From contig NZ_CP009291.1 in the NCBI RefSeq assembly GCF_000767465.1, positions 1,567,501-1,631,500 on the forward strand: a stretch of DNA of 64,000 bases. The letters are read 5' to 3'. The stretch is from Novosphingobium pentaromativorans US6-1. Its GTDB lineage: Bacteria; Pseudomonadota; Alphaproteobacteria; Sphingomonadales; Sphingomonadaceae. Below the pieces are notes generated by a model. The model saw nothing but the letters and a program-made list of their open reading frames with translations, was not told where the DNA came from and ran no database searches. The translations under genes and the position numbers were made by a program. This document shows positions 33,072 through 42,409 of this stretch, piece after piece. Position 1 is the first letter of the stretch, and each line of letters begins with the position of its first letter.

Positions 33072-34403
33072 ATGCTTGCAACGCTACGCTCAAACTGGCT
33101 GTCGATCCGGGCAAGCTACTGGTTCTACCCCGCCATTTTCGCGATCGGCGGGCTGCTGCTGGCGCTGGTGCTCGTGCATCTGGACCGCATCGGGGCGAGC
33201 CGCTGGCTCAGCCAGACCAACTGGATCATCCCCGCGCGGCCCGAGGGCGCCAACAACATACTGACAGTCCTGTCCGGCTCGATGATCGGCGTCGCCTCCA
33301 CCGTCTTCTCCATCACGATCGCGGCGGTCGCCTATGCCAGCGGCACCTACGGCCCGCGCCTGCTGACCAATTTCATGGAAGACAAGGGCAACCAGCTCAG
33401 CCTCGCCACGTTCATCGGCACGTTCGTCTATGCGATCACCGTGCTGCGCGCCGTGCGCTCGCAGGACGAGGCCGCCCTCGGCGCAGTTCCTGCCGAAGCG
33501 ATGTCGAGCGCCGGCTTCGTGCCGCAGCTCTCGCTTCTCGTCGCCTTTGCGCTGATGATCGTTGCCGTGGCGGTGCTTGTCTATTTCCTCCACCACATCC
33601 CTGCGAGCATCCGCATCAACACCGTGCTGCAGAACATCGGCGAGCGCCTTCTGCGCGAGATCGACGGGCGCTTTCAGGAAAGCGGCGACAAGGATCCGCC
33701 AGTGCGCCCCCTGCCCGCAGGCACCCCCGTTCCGGCAAGCGAAAGCGGCTATGTGCGCCTAATCGAGTTCACGACGCTGGTGGAACTGGCCCGTAAGCAC
33801 GAGTTCCTGCTCGCCCTCAGGGTGCGGCCCGGGGACTTCGTCTATCCCGGCGTTCCGCTGGTGCTGGCGGGCGAGCGACAATTGCCCGATCACCTGGCCC
33901 ACTCGGTGCGCGAGGCCTTCGCCATCGGCGGCTCGCGCACGTCGGAGCAGGACCTCGAGTTCTCGATAGACGAACTGGTGGAAATCGCCCTGCGGGCCCT
34001 TTCACCCGGCATCAACGATCCCTTCACCGCGATCACCGCGATTCACTGGCTCGGCGCGGCCACTGCCGAGATCGGACGACGGCGCCTCGACAAGGAGAAA
34101 TGGAACGAGGGCGATCCGGATTGCCCGGTTTTCCCGCCGACGAACGACTTCGCGCACTTCCTCCAGCGCGGTTTCGTGGCCGCGCGCGGGGCGATTGCCA
34201 GCAATCGCCTGACCGCCCTCGTTGCGCTGGACGCCCTGGCAACCGCTGCGGGGCAGGTGCTGGGCAGTCACCGCCGCGGCCTGCTGGTCCGCGAGGCCGG
34301 CGCACTGGCCGACCTCGCCGCAACCATGCTTCCCGATCCGGACGTGGACGAGATCCGCCGCCGTCACGCGGCGATCATCGCCGGACTGGAAGGCCCCGTC
34401 TAG
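33072..34403 (+). CDS. DUF2254 predicted membrane protein
   Basis: A 443-residue protein from the ATG at 33072 (MLATLRSNWLSIRASYWFYP). The first 190 residues hold four membrane segments and the family-typical LSGSMIGVASTVFSITIAAV with SGTYGPRLLTNFMEDKGNQL. A cytosolic part follows, including SPGINDPFTAITAIHWLG. It is a conserved inner-membrane protein of unknown role. Its TAG stop is supplied by the intergenic repeat at 34401-34506. Confidence 0.9.
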   Translation: MLATLRSNWLSIRASYWFYPAIFAIGGLLLALVLVHLDRIGASRWLSQTNWIIPARPEGANNILTVLSGSMIGVASTVFSITIAAVAYASGTYGPRLLTNFMEDKGNQLSLATFIGTFVYAITVLRAVRSQDEAALGAVPAEAMSSAGFVPQLSLLVAFALMIVAVAVLVYFLHHIPASIRINTVLQNIGERLLREIDGRFQESGDKDPPVRPLPAGTPVPASESGYVRLIEFTTLVELARKHEFLLALRVRPGDFVYPGVPLVLAGERQLPDHLAHSVREAFAIGGSRTSEQDLEFSIDELVEIALRALSPGINDPFTAITAIHWLGAATAEIGRRRLDKEKWNEGDPDCPVFPPTNDFAHFLQRGFVAARGAIASNRLTALVALDALATAAGQVLGSHRRGLLVREAGALADLAATMLPDPDVDEIRRRHAAIIAGLEGPV

Positions 34404-34506
34404 AGCGCTTCCCGATTTGATTGCATCAGATCGCGCGCTCTAGGTTTTTGATTTGTCGTATTTTCCGAGTCGTCAGGTGATTCCACCTGACTAGAAAATG
34501 CTCTAG
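34401..34506. repeat. Alphaproteobacterial intergenic palindromic repeat
   Basis: The element starts TAGAGCGCTTCCCGATTTGA, has an inner GCGCTCTAGGTTTTTGATTT, then TTTTCCGAGTCGTCAGGTG, and ends AGAAAATGCTCTA. This outline (TAGAGC ends, GATT-rich core, TTTTC blocks) is that of a dispersed repeat seen throughout sphingomonads and related alphaproteobacteria. It sits between convergent genes and its two TAG ends are the stop codons of both. Confidence 0.8.
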
Positions 34507-35480
34507 GCGGCCTGCTCCTCATCGCGCGTCTTCCACAAGGACCAGACCACGCCGCCCGCTATCAGCGCCACGGTTACGCCAAGGCTGATGAGCGGCGGGA
34601 ACTTGGCCCCGCCCATCAAAAAATCGGACACGAAGATCTTGCCGCCGATGAACACCAGCACTGCCGCCAGCGCATATTGCAGGTAATGGAAGCGGTGCAC
34701 CATCGCTGCCAGCGCGAAGTAGAGCGCGCGCAGGCCCAGAATCGCCATGATGTTCGAGGTGTAGACGATGAAGGTGTCGGTCGTGATCGAGAAGATCGCC
34801 GGCACCGAGTCCACTGCGAAGACGAGGTCGGCGAGGTTGATGACCACAAGGGCCAGGAACAGCGGCGTCGCCGCCCATGCCACCTTGCCCGCCGCATCGG
34901 GCGCCTTCACGAAGAAGTGCTCCGCGTGATGCTCCTTGGTCACGCGCATGTGCGTGGAAATCCAGCGGATCACGCGGTTCTTGCCGATGTCCGGCTCATG
35001 CTCTCCGGTGAAGAACATCTTCACGCCGGTGAACACCAGGAAGGCGGCGAAGATGTACATGACCCAGTATGCCGAGGCGAGGATCGCCGCGCCGCCCGCG
35101 ATCATCAGTCCGCGCAGCACGATGACCGCCAGGATGCCCCACAGGAGCGCGCGGTACTGGTACTTGGGCGCGATCGAGAAGAAGCCGAAGACAAGTGAAA
35201 TGACGAAGACGTTGTCGATCGAGAGCGCCTTCTCGATGAAGTAGCCGGTATAGTATTCCATGCCCGCGGTCGGCCCCTTCTGGAACCAGACCCAGGCACC
35301 GAAGACCATGGCGATCGCGATGTAGAAGATCGACAACTTGAGGGATTCGGCAATGCCCATTTCCCGGTCCTCCTTATGCAGGAAGCCGAGATCGAAAGCG
35401 GTCAGCAGCAGGACGATGGCCACGAAGGCCAGCCAGAACCAGGCCGGTGTGCCCAGCCAGCTTGCAAAAAGAAATTCCAT
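34503..35480 (-). CDS. TerC/Alx-family membrane protein
   Basis: A 325-residue protein with about nine membrane segments and the TerC core (EYYTGYFIEKALSIDNVFVI, and the second acidic site LADLVFAVDSVPAIFSIT). The family is linked to manganese export (Alx/MntX) and metal loading of secreted enzymes. No yybP-ykoY riboswitch is visible upstream. The stop codon lies inside the intergenic repeat. It follows the DUF465 gene on the same strand, with a strong hairpin between them. Confidence 0.9.
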   Translation of the reverse strand: MEFLFASWLGTPAWFWLAFVAIVLLLTAFDLGFLHKEDREMGIAESLKLSIFYIAIAMVFGAWVWFQKGPTAGMEYYTGYFIEKALSIDNVFVISLVFGFFSIAPKYQYRALLWGILAVIVLRGLMIAGGAAILASAYWVMYIFAAFLVFTGVKMFFTGEHEPDIGKNRVIRWISTHMRVTKEHHAEHFFVKAPDAAGKVAWAATPLFLALVVINLADLVFAVDSVPAIFSITTDTFIVYTSNIMAILGLRALYFALAAMVHRFHYLQYALAAVLVFIGGKIFVSDFLMGGAKFPPLISLGVTVALIAGGVVWSLWKTRDEEQAA

Positions 35481-35512
35481 GAAAATGCGCCTGTCTTCGG
35501 GAGAAAAAGGGT

Positions 35513-35548
35513 GCGCCGGCGCGTGAATGGGGGATTTCGCGCCGGCGC
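35513..35548 (-). terminator. Hairpin between DUF465 gene and terC-like gene
   Basis: A perfect 11-bp GC stem GCGCCGGCGCG/CGCGCCGGCGC with a 14-base loop. It lies 5 bases after the DUF465 stop and 33 bases before the terC-like start. On the minus strand it is followed by CCCTTTTTCTCC (35511-35500), so it probably terminates or attenuates read-through. Confidence 0.65.
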
Positions 35549-35553
35549 TGGGA

Positions 35554-35736
35554 TTACAGGCTCATTCGCTCGGCAATGGGGGGCAAATGCCGGCTGAGCC
35601 TGTCCCTTATCCGCGTCTTCATTCTCTTGAGCAGCGCAATTTCGTGCGGATCGGCGAACTGCCGCCCCTGCGCCAGACGGAGCAGGACATCGAGGCGCTG
35701 TTGGCGCTCGAGCAGGCGGAAAATGCGTTCGGTCAT
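35554..35736 (-). CDS. DUF465/YdcH-like small protein
   Basis: A 60-residue helical, basic protein (MTERIFRLLERQQRLDVLLR, then RMKTRIRDRLSRHLP). The two-helix pattern with LKRMKTRIRDRL is typical of the YdcH/DUF465 family, widespread in proteobacteria and of unknown role. It is transcribed toward terC. Confidence 0.8.
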   Translation of the reverse strand: MTERIFRLLERQQRLDVLLRLAQGRQFADPHEIALLKRMKTRIRDRLSRHLPPIAERMSL

Positions 35737-36092
35737 GTCATATCCCTATCGAACAAGTTGTAGGTTCGATCGGATGGGCCAATGCAAGGTTCCGAAGAGC
35801 CGGACCGTTGGGGAGACCTCAATCAGCGTTCCGGATCCTGCATCGGTTTCACCCGATGCGGTCCGACATCACGTGGCGCCTGCGATGTGGAGGAAACTGC
35901 CTTCCACATCAGCCTGCGCCGCGCCAGAGGGGCCCGGCCCGCAGACCCCTTAATAAGACCGAATCGCTCAACTTTCAACAGCAATTCGGTGCACCATGGA
36001 TAGCTGGCGAAGGATATTCCGCGCCATCGCCCCTTGCGCCGCGGCTTTCAGGGGTTTGCGCGATCTTAACTGGCGCAGCCTAGCAAGACGCC
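35737..36092. other. Intergenic region without a recognised gene
   Basis: This 356-base gap lies between divergent genes and must hold two promoters. A perfect 7-bp hairpin GCATCGG-tttcac-CCGATGC lies at 35840-35859. Short open frames here have no ribosome site. Nothing else is seen. Confidence 0.5.
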
Positions 36093-37043
36093 ATGCGCAC
36101 AATCGCCCGACTCGCCGCCGCTGCTTCCGCCCTTGCCGCCATGGCCCTGCCCGCAGTCCCCACGCTGGGACAGACGGCGCCCTATACCGTGGCCGAAACC
36201 GGCCGCAGCTTCACCCGCCTGCAGGACGCAGTGAACGCGATCGGCAACGGCAAGGGCACCATCCTTTTCGCCTCCATGCGCTTTTCCGATTGCGCTGTGC
36301 AGACGCAGGGCGAGATCACATACAGGGCGAAAGTGCCGGGTCAGTCCGTCCTCGAAGGCGTCGCCTGCGAAGACAAGGCCGCGCTCGTCCTGCGCGGGCG
36401 CAGCGCCTCCGTCGAGGGCATGGTCTTCGCCAATATCAGGGTTGCGGACAAGAACGGCTCCGGCATCCGCCTCGAAGGCGGCAATCTCTCGGTCACGCAA
36501 AGCTGGTTCCGTGACAGCGAGCAGGGCCTGCTGACCAGCGACAATCCGCAGGGAACGATCGTCATCGACAAGTCCACCTTCACGCGTCTGGGCACGTGCG
36601 AGGGCGGCGGCGGATGCGCCCATTCGATCTACGTCGGCAACTACGGCGCGCTCATCGTCACCCGCAGTCGATTCGAAGCGGGAGCCGGCGGTCATTACGC
36701 CAAGAGCCGTGCCCAGCGCGTTGCAATCCTCGATTGCAGTTTCGACGATTCGCGCGGGCGCGGCACCAACTACATGATCGACCTGCCCGACGGCGCGACC
36801 GGCAAGATCGCCGACAACTGGTTCGTGCAGGGCCGCGACAAGGAAAACTATTCCGCCTTCGTCGCGGTTGCCGCCGAACACCGCAACCACAGTTCTGAAG
36901 GGCTGGAAATCGAGGGCAACAATGCCCGCTTCGCCCCGGGAATCGAGCGAGGCAGCGCCTTCGTGGCAGACTGGTCCGGAGACAACCTGCGGTTGAGCGG
37001 GAATGTCCTGGGGCCCGGCCTCAAGCGTTACGAGCGGCGCTGA
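36093..37043 (+). CDS. Secreted right-handed beta-helix protein
   Basis: A 316-residue protein with a signal peptide (about 1-27, AMALPAVPTLGQ). The rest is made of short repeating beta turns (LEGVACEDKAALVLRGRSAS, IRLEGGNLSVTQSWFRDSEQ, GTIVIDKSTFTRLG), as in parallel beta-helix proteins that bind or cleave polysaccharides. No clear catalytic set is seen, so a lyase function cannot be claimed. Confidence 0.8.
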   Translation: MRTIARLAAAASALAAMALPAVPTLGQTAPYTVAETGRSFTRLQDAVNAIGNGKGTILFASMRFSDCAVQTQGEITYRAKVPGQSVLEGVACEDKAALVLRGRSASVEGMVFANIRVADKNGSGIRLEGGNLSVTQSWFRDSEQGLLTSDNPQGTIVIDKSTFTRLGTCEGGGGCAHSIYVGNYGALIVTRSRFEAGAGGHYAKSRAQRVAILDCSFDDSRGRGTNYMIDLPDGATGKIADNWFVQGRDKENYSAFVAVAAEHRNHSSEGLEIEGNNARFAPGIERGSAFVADWSGDNLRLSGNVLGPGLKRYERR

Positions 37044-37094
37044 CCGACTTTCGTCGGGGTTGCCAGCGCGCCTCATGAGCCTTAGCCGATAGCC

Positions 37095-37451
37095 ATGACA
37101 TCGGGTTCGAATCTCTTTCTGCGCATGCGCCTCTGGGCGGTGCTGCTGCTTGCCGCCATCGGCATGCAGGCGGCCGAACCCATTCGCGCGCCGCTCGAAA
37201 GGGTCCCGGGCTCGGCCTTCAGCGCCGCGACGCTCGATGTCGCGCTGGTCACGACCCGCAAGTCGGAAGCGGCAGCGACACAGGAACTGCCGACACCGCC
37301 GGTCACACGCAGCGTACCTGCCGCGGCGCTGCGCCCCTTGGCGATTGCGGTTGCCGAATCGCGACTGCGCCTACTTCCCGAGGCCCGCGGTCCACCACCA
37401 CGCCAGCACCCTGCCAGGCTTCCTGACCTGCGCGGACCGCCCGCCGCCTGA
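37095..37451 (+). CDS. Hypothetical exported protein
   Basis: 118 residues with a possible signal peptide (LFLRMRLWAVLLLAAIGMQA). The remainder is Ala/Pro/Arg-rich and low in structure, with no known motif. The C-terminal 25 residues (PEARGPPPRQHPARLPDLRG) look like shadow coding, so a frameshift or non-coding origin is possible. No ribosome site is obvious. Confidence 0.35.
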   Translation: MTSGSNLFLRMRLWAVLLLAAIGMQAAEPIRAPLERVPGSAFSAATLDVALVTTRKSEAAATQELPTPPVTRSVPAAALRPLAIAVAESRLRLLPEARGPPPRQHPARLPDLRGPPAA

Positions 37452-37511
37452 ACTCGCCCGCACCGGCGCCGGCATGGCGCCTGACGCCAACGATTTCAGG
37501 AATGCTTTTTC

Positions 37512-37814
37512 ATGTCATTCGAAGACACCGGCGCGATCCGCGCCGACGAGCGCGCGCGCATCGTCGGCCTGCTGGCGCGCTATCCAGACCTGCCCGGTCC
37601 CGAGTTCGATGAACTCAGGACCTGGTTCGAGCGCGGGGCCACTCCGCTCGACCTCGGCCTGATCGCCGGCAACCCGGACGTTGCCGAGCAGTACCGAGCC
37701 TTTCGCGAATCCCAGATCGACCGCTTTACCCGGCGCGACATCTGGAAGGCCGGAGCCTTCGCGGCGGCGATCCTCGCCGTTTTCAGCGGGATTTTCCTGC
37801 TGATGCCGCACTGA
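37512..37814 (+). CDS. Small tail-anchored hypothetical protein
   Basis: A 100-residue protein (MSFEDTGAIRADERARIVGL). A soluble helical part is followed by a C-terminal membrane segment (about 78-97, AGAFAAAILAVFSGIFLLMP). The style fits small sphingomonad inner-membrane proteins; some regulate or stabilise larger complexes. No partner is evident. Function unknown. Confidence 0.6.
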   Translation: MSFEDTGAIRADERARIVGLLARYPDLPGPEFDELRTWFERGATPLDLGLIAGNPDVAEQYRAFRESQIDRFTRRDIWKAGAFAAAILAVFSGIFLLMPH

Positions 37815-38046
37815 TCCGGCAGGCCGGGACGCGGGGCTCCCCCCCCGCCCCCAACCCCGCGTCCCGGCCGACCCTCAGGCTCACTCAACCGACTACCTGC
37901 GAAGCGGAGGCCGCTTCGGTGTAATCTTCCGCCAACCCGCGATGGCGCCGATCTCACCACCCCGGCGCGACCAGCCGAAGGACGCATCCACCACACGATT
38001 AAAAACATGAAATTTAGATCTTTTAACTGCCACCTCCTCGCCGAGA

Positions 38047-39504
38047 ATGGGACTGGCCCCCTTGCACAGATCAACCCCGCAGGCAGCCATGCTGCTGGGG
38101 CAAAGGGCTCTCCAGTTTCACATGTTCAGGCATTTCTCTCCCAGCTTCGCCTTCTGGTGGGTCATCCTTCCCAACATCGGCGCAATTGCGATGTGGCCCA
38201 TTGGCGGTCCTTCCGCGGCATTCTCAATGGCTGTCTGCGGCATCCTGGCTTTGCTGTTCTGCCAGTTCAAAAGCGCCGCGATCAGACAGATCGGGATTGT
38301 CGCCTGCTTCGCCTTGAGCATCATGATGTACGTCACCGCCACCTTCAATCTGACCCCGTTCAAGGCGGTGTCGTCGATGAAGTTCCTGGCAGAAGTCGAT
38401 CTTGCGAGCTCGCCCGAGTATGTCCTGGCCTTCATCGTCATCGTCGTCGCTCTGCTACTGGCCCTGCGCTTCGCTCCCAGGACGCCGCGGCTTCTGTCGA
38501 AAGAAGAGCGCGTAATGGCCATCCTTGCCGTCGCCCTGCTGATCAACATGGATTCGATTGCGACCGCAGGAACGCGCGGATCGTACAAAATGCATGCCCC
38601 AGAAGGCACACCCATCGATTCGGCTGTCCTGCAAAATCGCATCGAGCCGCAAAGCGTGCATGCCCGAAACATGATCGTCATTCTCGTCGAGTCGCTGGGT
38701 GCCCCGAACAACGCACACGACCGCGCCCTGTTCGAGCGCGCCTGGGGACGTGAACGCTGGTCTGCCAAATACCAGGTCTCGCAAGGCAAGACCGCCTACT
38801 ACGGATCGACCACGAATGGCGCGCTGCGCGAACTATGTGCTGTCTGGTCCGACTACGACCGATTCGACTTCGACAAGACCGCTTGCCTCCCGAAGAAGTT
38901 CGTGAAGGCCGGATTCCATACGACCGCAATCCATGCCTTCTACGGTGAATTCTTCGAGCGCGACGCCTGGTATCCCAAGCTCGGCTTCGAGGACCGCCTG
39001 TTCAGATCCGACTTGCTGGCACGCAATGTCGGCGCCTGCGGCGGGGTCTTTGAAGGGGCATGCGACAGCGACATTCCCGCGCTTATCGGCGACAGGCTTC
39101 GCAAAGCGCGCGGCAAGCGCAACTTCGTTTACTGGGTCACGCTCAACACCCACCTACCCATAGCCGAAGACCCCTCGCTGCATACAGAGAACTGCAGCCT
39201 TTCGGACCCGGCGTGGAACACGTCGTTCCCCATGCTCTGCCGCGAGTACCTGCTTCAACAGAGGCTCGCCGATGCCCTCGTCAAGGAAGTGATGCGCCCG
39301 GATTTTCCCGAATCCGACATCCTGATCGTGGGCGATCACATGCCGCCGTTCTTCCCACGGGACATGCGCGACCGCTATGATACCCGCCACGTCCCCTGGA
39401 TCATGCTGCGCAATCGCGCGGCCCTTGAACGCTACCGAAGCGAGGGGCCGAAGCGACTCTCCGCCGCAATCGCCGCAAGCACTTCCCAACCGGTCTCGCG
39501 CTGA
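38047..39504 (+). CDS. Membrane sulfatase/alkaline phosphatase-superfamily protein
   Basis: Up to 485 residues; an ATG at 38122 (MFRHFSPSFAFWWVILPNIG) may be the true start. Four or five membrane segments (to about residue 185) precede a sulfatase-like domain with the metal/nucleophile region IVILVESLGAP, GSTTNGALRELCAVW and VGDHMPPFFPRDMRD. The layout is that of phosphoethanolamine or glycerophosphate transferases, which modify lipid A or periplasmic glycans. The substrate is not known. Confidence 0.8.
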   Translation: MGLAPLHRSTPQAAMLLGQRALQFHMFRHFSPSFAFWWVILPNIGAIAMWPIGGPSAAFSMAVCGILALLFCQFKSAAIRQIGIVACFALSIMMYVTATFNLTPFKAVSSMKFLAEVDLASSPEYVLAFIVIVVALLLALRFAPRTPRLLSKEERVMAILAVALLINMDSIATAGTRGSYKMHAPEGTPIDSAVLQNRIEPQSVHARNMIVILVESLGAPNNAHDRALFERAWGRERWSAKYQVSQGKTAYYGSTTNGALRELCAVWSDYDRFDFDKTACLPKKFVKAGFHTTAIHAFYGEFFERDAWYPKLGFEDRLFRSDLLARNVGACGGVFEGACDSDIPALIGDRLRKARGKRNFVYWVTLNTHLPIAEDPSLHTENCSLSDPAWNTSFPMLCREYLLQQRLADALVKEVMRPDFPESDILIVGDHMPPFFPRDMRDRYDTRHVPWIMLRNRAALERYRSEGPKRLSAAIAASTSQPVSR

Positions 39505-39548
39505 CGCCCGCTTGAATCGCCCCGCCCTTTATGGGAGCGGCCGATCCT

Positions 39549-40628
39549 TCAGAGAATGTGACCGGTACGGTCGCGCTTGGTCTTGAGGTATCGTTCGTTG
39601 TGGGGATTGGGCGGAAGCTGGTGCGGCACGCGTTCGGCCACTGACACGCCCACGGCCTCCAGCGCCTCGACCTTGGCCGGATTGTTCGTCATCAGCCGGA
39701 TCTCGTGGACGCCGAGCAGATCGAGCATGCGCGCGGCGACCGGGAAGTCCCGTGCCTCAGTGGGCAGGCCGAGGCGGTTGTTGGCATCGACGGTGTCGAA
39801 ACCCTGGTCCTGCAGGCGATAGGCCCGCAGCTTGTTGATCAGGCCGATCCCGCGCCCTTCCTGACGCATGTAGAGCAGCACACCCCAGCCCCCAGCGCGC
39901 GCCTCGTCGGCCATGGCGCGAAGCGCGGCGTCCAGTTGCGGGCCGCAATCGCACTTTAGGCTGCCGAGGATGTCACCGGTCAGGCACTCGGAATGCAACC
40001 GCACGAGCGGGGCGCGGTCCCCGTCCTGTTCGCCGATCACCAGCGCGACATGCTCGCGCAGGTCGTCATAGGAGCGGAACGCCACGATCTCTGCATCCTC
40101 GCAGGCCGCAACAGGCAGATGTGCACGAGAGGCGACGGCGAGGCGCGCGGTATCCTTCCACGCGTCGAGGTCGGCGGGCGAAACGTCCTGCACTTCACCG
40201 TCCATCGCCGGCGCCACGAGGAAAGCCGGAAGAATGCCGGCCAGACGCGCGAGTTCCATGGCCGTGCGCGCCACTTCCATGTCGTCGATGTGCTCGGCCG
40301 CGAAGGGCCCCTTCATGGGATGGACGAGGTCAAGCGCCGGGTCGGCGACGGCACGGGCCGTCTCGAGATCGAAGGGCTCTGCCGCGCGGATCAAGACCGG
40401 CGCCTCGGGCACGGCCGCCTCGCGCTGGTTCGCCAGCTTGAGCGTGACCGCCCTGGCCGCGGAGATCAGCATGCGCGGCGCGGCGACGCCGGGGCCGAAG
40501 CCAGTTTCGGCGGGCAGCAGCACTGCGCCGCCCGTCACGCAGATCGGCCAGCCATGGCGCAACGCATCGAGCGCCAGGGCAACGCGGCGCGGCCCGCTCG
40601 CCGGGGTCGAGGCGCTCGCCTCGCTCAG
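39549..40628 (-). CDS. ribA: GTP cyclohydrolase II
   Basis: The C-terminal half is the full RibA domain: PLVRLHSECLTGDILGSLKC with the zinc cysteines (C...C-D-C), LLYMRQEGRGIGLINKLRAY, and LMTNNPAKVEALEAVGVSV. It opens GTP as the first step of riboflavin synthesis. The N-terminal half resembles a degenerate dihydroxybutanone-phosphate synthase region without its active-site motifs. The start is unresolved: no ATG or GTG follows the xth stop, and a CTG at 40628 overlapping that stop is one possibility. The frame stays open to 40739. Confidence 0.88.
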   Translation of the reverse strand: MSEASASTPASGPRRVALALDALRHGWPICVTGGAVLLPAETGFGPGVAAPRMLISAARAVTLKLANQREAAVPEAPVLIRAAEPFDLETARAVADPALDLVHPMKGPFAAEHIDDMEVARTAMELARLAGILPAFLVAPAMDGEVQDVSPADLDAWKDTARLAVASRAHLPVAACEDAEIVAFRSYDDLREHVALVIGEQDGDRAPLVRLHSECLTGDILGSLKCDCGPQLDAALRAMADEARAGGWGVLLYMRQEGRGIGLINKLRAYRLQDQGFDTVDANNRLGLPTEARDFPVAARMLDLLGVHEIRLMTNNPAKVEALEAVGVSVAERVPHQLPPNPHNERYLKTKRDRTGHIL

Positions 40629-41416
40629 AGGTCGAACTCCGTGATCAGCGGCACGTGGTCGCTGGGCTGTTCCCACTTGCGCGTTTCCTCGACGAAACGA
40701 TGCGCCGTGGCCTGCCCGGCAAGGTCCGGCGAGGCCCACATGTGGTCAAGACGGCGGCCCTGGTCCTTGTTGCGCCAATAGCTGCGATAGGACCACCAGG
40801 AGTAATTACGCTCCGGTGCAGGAATGAACTTGCGCCCCAGGTCGACCCAGCCGTGCGCATCCTGGAAGCGGCCAAGCGTCTCCACCTCGATCGGCGTGTG
40901 GCTGACGACCTTGAGCAGCGCCTTGTGATCATAGACATCGCATTCGAGCGGGGCGATGTTGAAGTCGCCCACGATCAGCGTCGGGCGGTCGATCTTGTCC
41001 GCCCACGCGGTCATGCGGGCGAGGAAGTCCAGCTTCTGGCCGAACTTGGGATTGACCTCGCGGTCAGCCACGTCACCGCCTGCCGGAATATAGACGTTCT
41101 CGAGGATCAGGCCCTTGCCCTGCCCCTGCAACTCCACGCCGACGTGGCGGGCCTCGCCATTGTCCTGCCAGTCGTGGCGGCTGTACTCCTCGAACGGCAC
41201 GCGGCTGACCGTGGCGACGCCGTGGTAGCCCTTCTGGCCGTGGATCGCGCGGTGCGTATAGCCCAGCCGCTCGAACATCTCGTGCGGGAAGAGGTGCTCG
41301 GCGACCTTGATCTCCTGCAGGCACAGGACGTCGGGCGTCTGTTCGGTCAGGAAGCGCTCGACCTGATCGATGCGAAGGCGGACTGAATTGATGTTCCAGG
41401 TGGCAATCTTGAGCAT
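40625..41416 (-). CDS. xth: Exodeoxyribonuclease III
   Basis: A 263-residue endonuclease/exonuclease/phosphatase-fold protein with the full ExoIII set: ATWNINSVR, LCLQEIKV (metal Glu), YSWWSYR, VGDFNIAPLECD and the final SDHVPLITEF. It removes abasic sites and 3' blocks in base-excision repair. It directly precedes ribA on the same strand. Confidence 0.93.
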   Translation of the reverse strand: MLKIATWNINSVRLRIDQVERFLTEQTPDVLCLQEIKVAEHLFPHEMFERLGYTHRAIHGQKGYHGVATVSRVPFEEYSRHDWQDNGEARHVGVELQGQGKGLILENVYIPAGGDVADREVNPKFGQKLDFLARMTAWADKIDRPTLIVGDFNIAPLECDVYDHKALLKVVSHTPIEVETLGRFQDAHGWVDLGRKFIPAPERNYSWWSYRSYWRNKDQGRRLDHMWASPDLAGQATAHRFVEETRKWEQPSDHVPLITEFDL

Positions 41417-41488
41417 GTCAGGGGCTTTAGGTGCGCTCCGGGCGAATTGCCAGTGCCGCTTGCGATCCTCGCTGCAGTTCCAAAGGAA

Positions 41489-41521
41489 AACCCTCGACCC
41501 GGGGGCAGGGGGTCGAGGGTT
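41489..41521 (-). terminator. Hairpin terminator between lolA and xth
   Basis: AACCCTCGACCC/GGGTCGAGGGTT is a 12-bp perfect stem with a 9-base loop. On the minus strand it is followed by TTCC and TTT. It probably ends the lolA transcript before xth. Confidence 0.6.
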
Positions 41522-41710
41522 CCATAAGCGTTCGTCACGCTAAGCCAGAAGCGCTCTTGCGGAGGCGTGGGCAACAGGGGGGAAACCCGCCTCGAGCCGC
41601 TCTGACAAGACCAATTTAGGATCGATTGGCTTGCTGCCAAGTGAACAGAATTAAGGAAAGTGTCGCAGTTTGTCGCAGGCGCCACACAACCAGCGACGAA
41701 CCGAGGTTTC

Positions 41711-42367
41711 CTATCGACGAGTGCGGCGACGCGGATCGTTCCAGCGGAAGTCGTTGTCCGTCACCGGCACCCCGTAGCGCTGGTTCTTGAGCTGGATGGT
41801 CGTGCGCTTGTTCTGCGAATCGAGCGCGACCCAGTAGGACAGTTCCAGACCGGCGGGGGCCGATGCCTTGCGGGTGAAGATCAGGGTGATCACGCCGTAC
41901 TCTGGGTGCTTGCTGTCGCGCACCTCGACGCTGACCACATTGGGATTGCCGGTCGGCTTGACCGTGCCGAACTTCGCCACGTCGCGATTGGGATCGAGCA
42001 GCGCGCCTAGCGGGCTGTTGCTGATCGGCCAGCGCTGGACCTGGTTGACGTCATAGTCGATCATCGTGAGCGCCTTGCCGTCGCTCACGATCAGCATGTT
42101 GACGCTCTTTTCGTACTGGAAACGGATCCGGCCCGGACGCTTGAGCGTCAGGGTCCCGGTTACCGACTGGCCAGTGCGATCGGTCTGGACGAAATCCGCG
42201 CGCAGCGTCGAAATACCGCGCAAGGCCGCGACCGCCTCGCTCAATTGGGCGTTTTCCGCCTTGGTGGCGGCAACGGCCACTTCGCCGGGTGCGAGGGCTG
42301 GAACGGCAAGCGCGGCCAAAGCGGCCGCGCCAACACAGGATCGAAAGGTCATTCGAATTCGTTTCAT
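41711..42367 (-). CDS. lolA: Outer-membrane lipoprotein carrier LolA-like
   Basis: A 218-residue protein with a signal peptide (about 1-34). The LolA fold is seen in GISTLRADFVQTDRTGQSVT, KRPGRIRFQYEKSVNMLIVS and DGKALTMIDYDVNQVQRWPI. It should carry lipoproteins across the periplasm from LolCDE to the outer membrane. It is preceded by rpmG on the same strand. Confidence 0.9.
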   Translation of the reverse strand: MKRIRMTFRSCVGAAALAALAVPALAPGEVAVAATKAENAQLSEAVAALRGISTLRADFVQTDRTGQSVTGTLTLKRPGRIRFQYEKSVNMLIVSDGKALTMIDYDVNQVQRWPISNSPLGALLDPNRDVAKFGTVKPTGNPNVVSVEVRDSKHPEYGVITLIFTRKASAPAGLELSYWVALDSQNKRTTIQLKNQRYGVPVTDNDFRWNDPRRRTRR

Positions 42368-42409
42368 GGCTATGTCCCTAGGTCCACAGCCTTGAACCGA
42401 CCGTGAACC

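Noticed and set aside
35481..35560. Manganese (yybP-ykoY) riboswitch before the TerC-like gene
   Set aside because: The short gap is filled by a simple 11-bp hairpin and shows no conserved riboswitch core.
36066..37076. Minus-strand frame opposite the beta-helix gene
   Set aside because: It mirrors the plus-strand gene in a GC-rich region; the plus-strand gene has a signal peptide and repeat structure.
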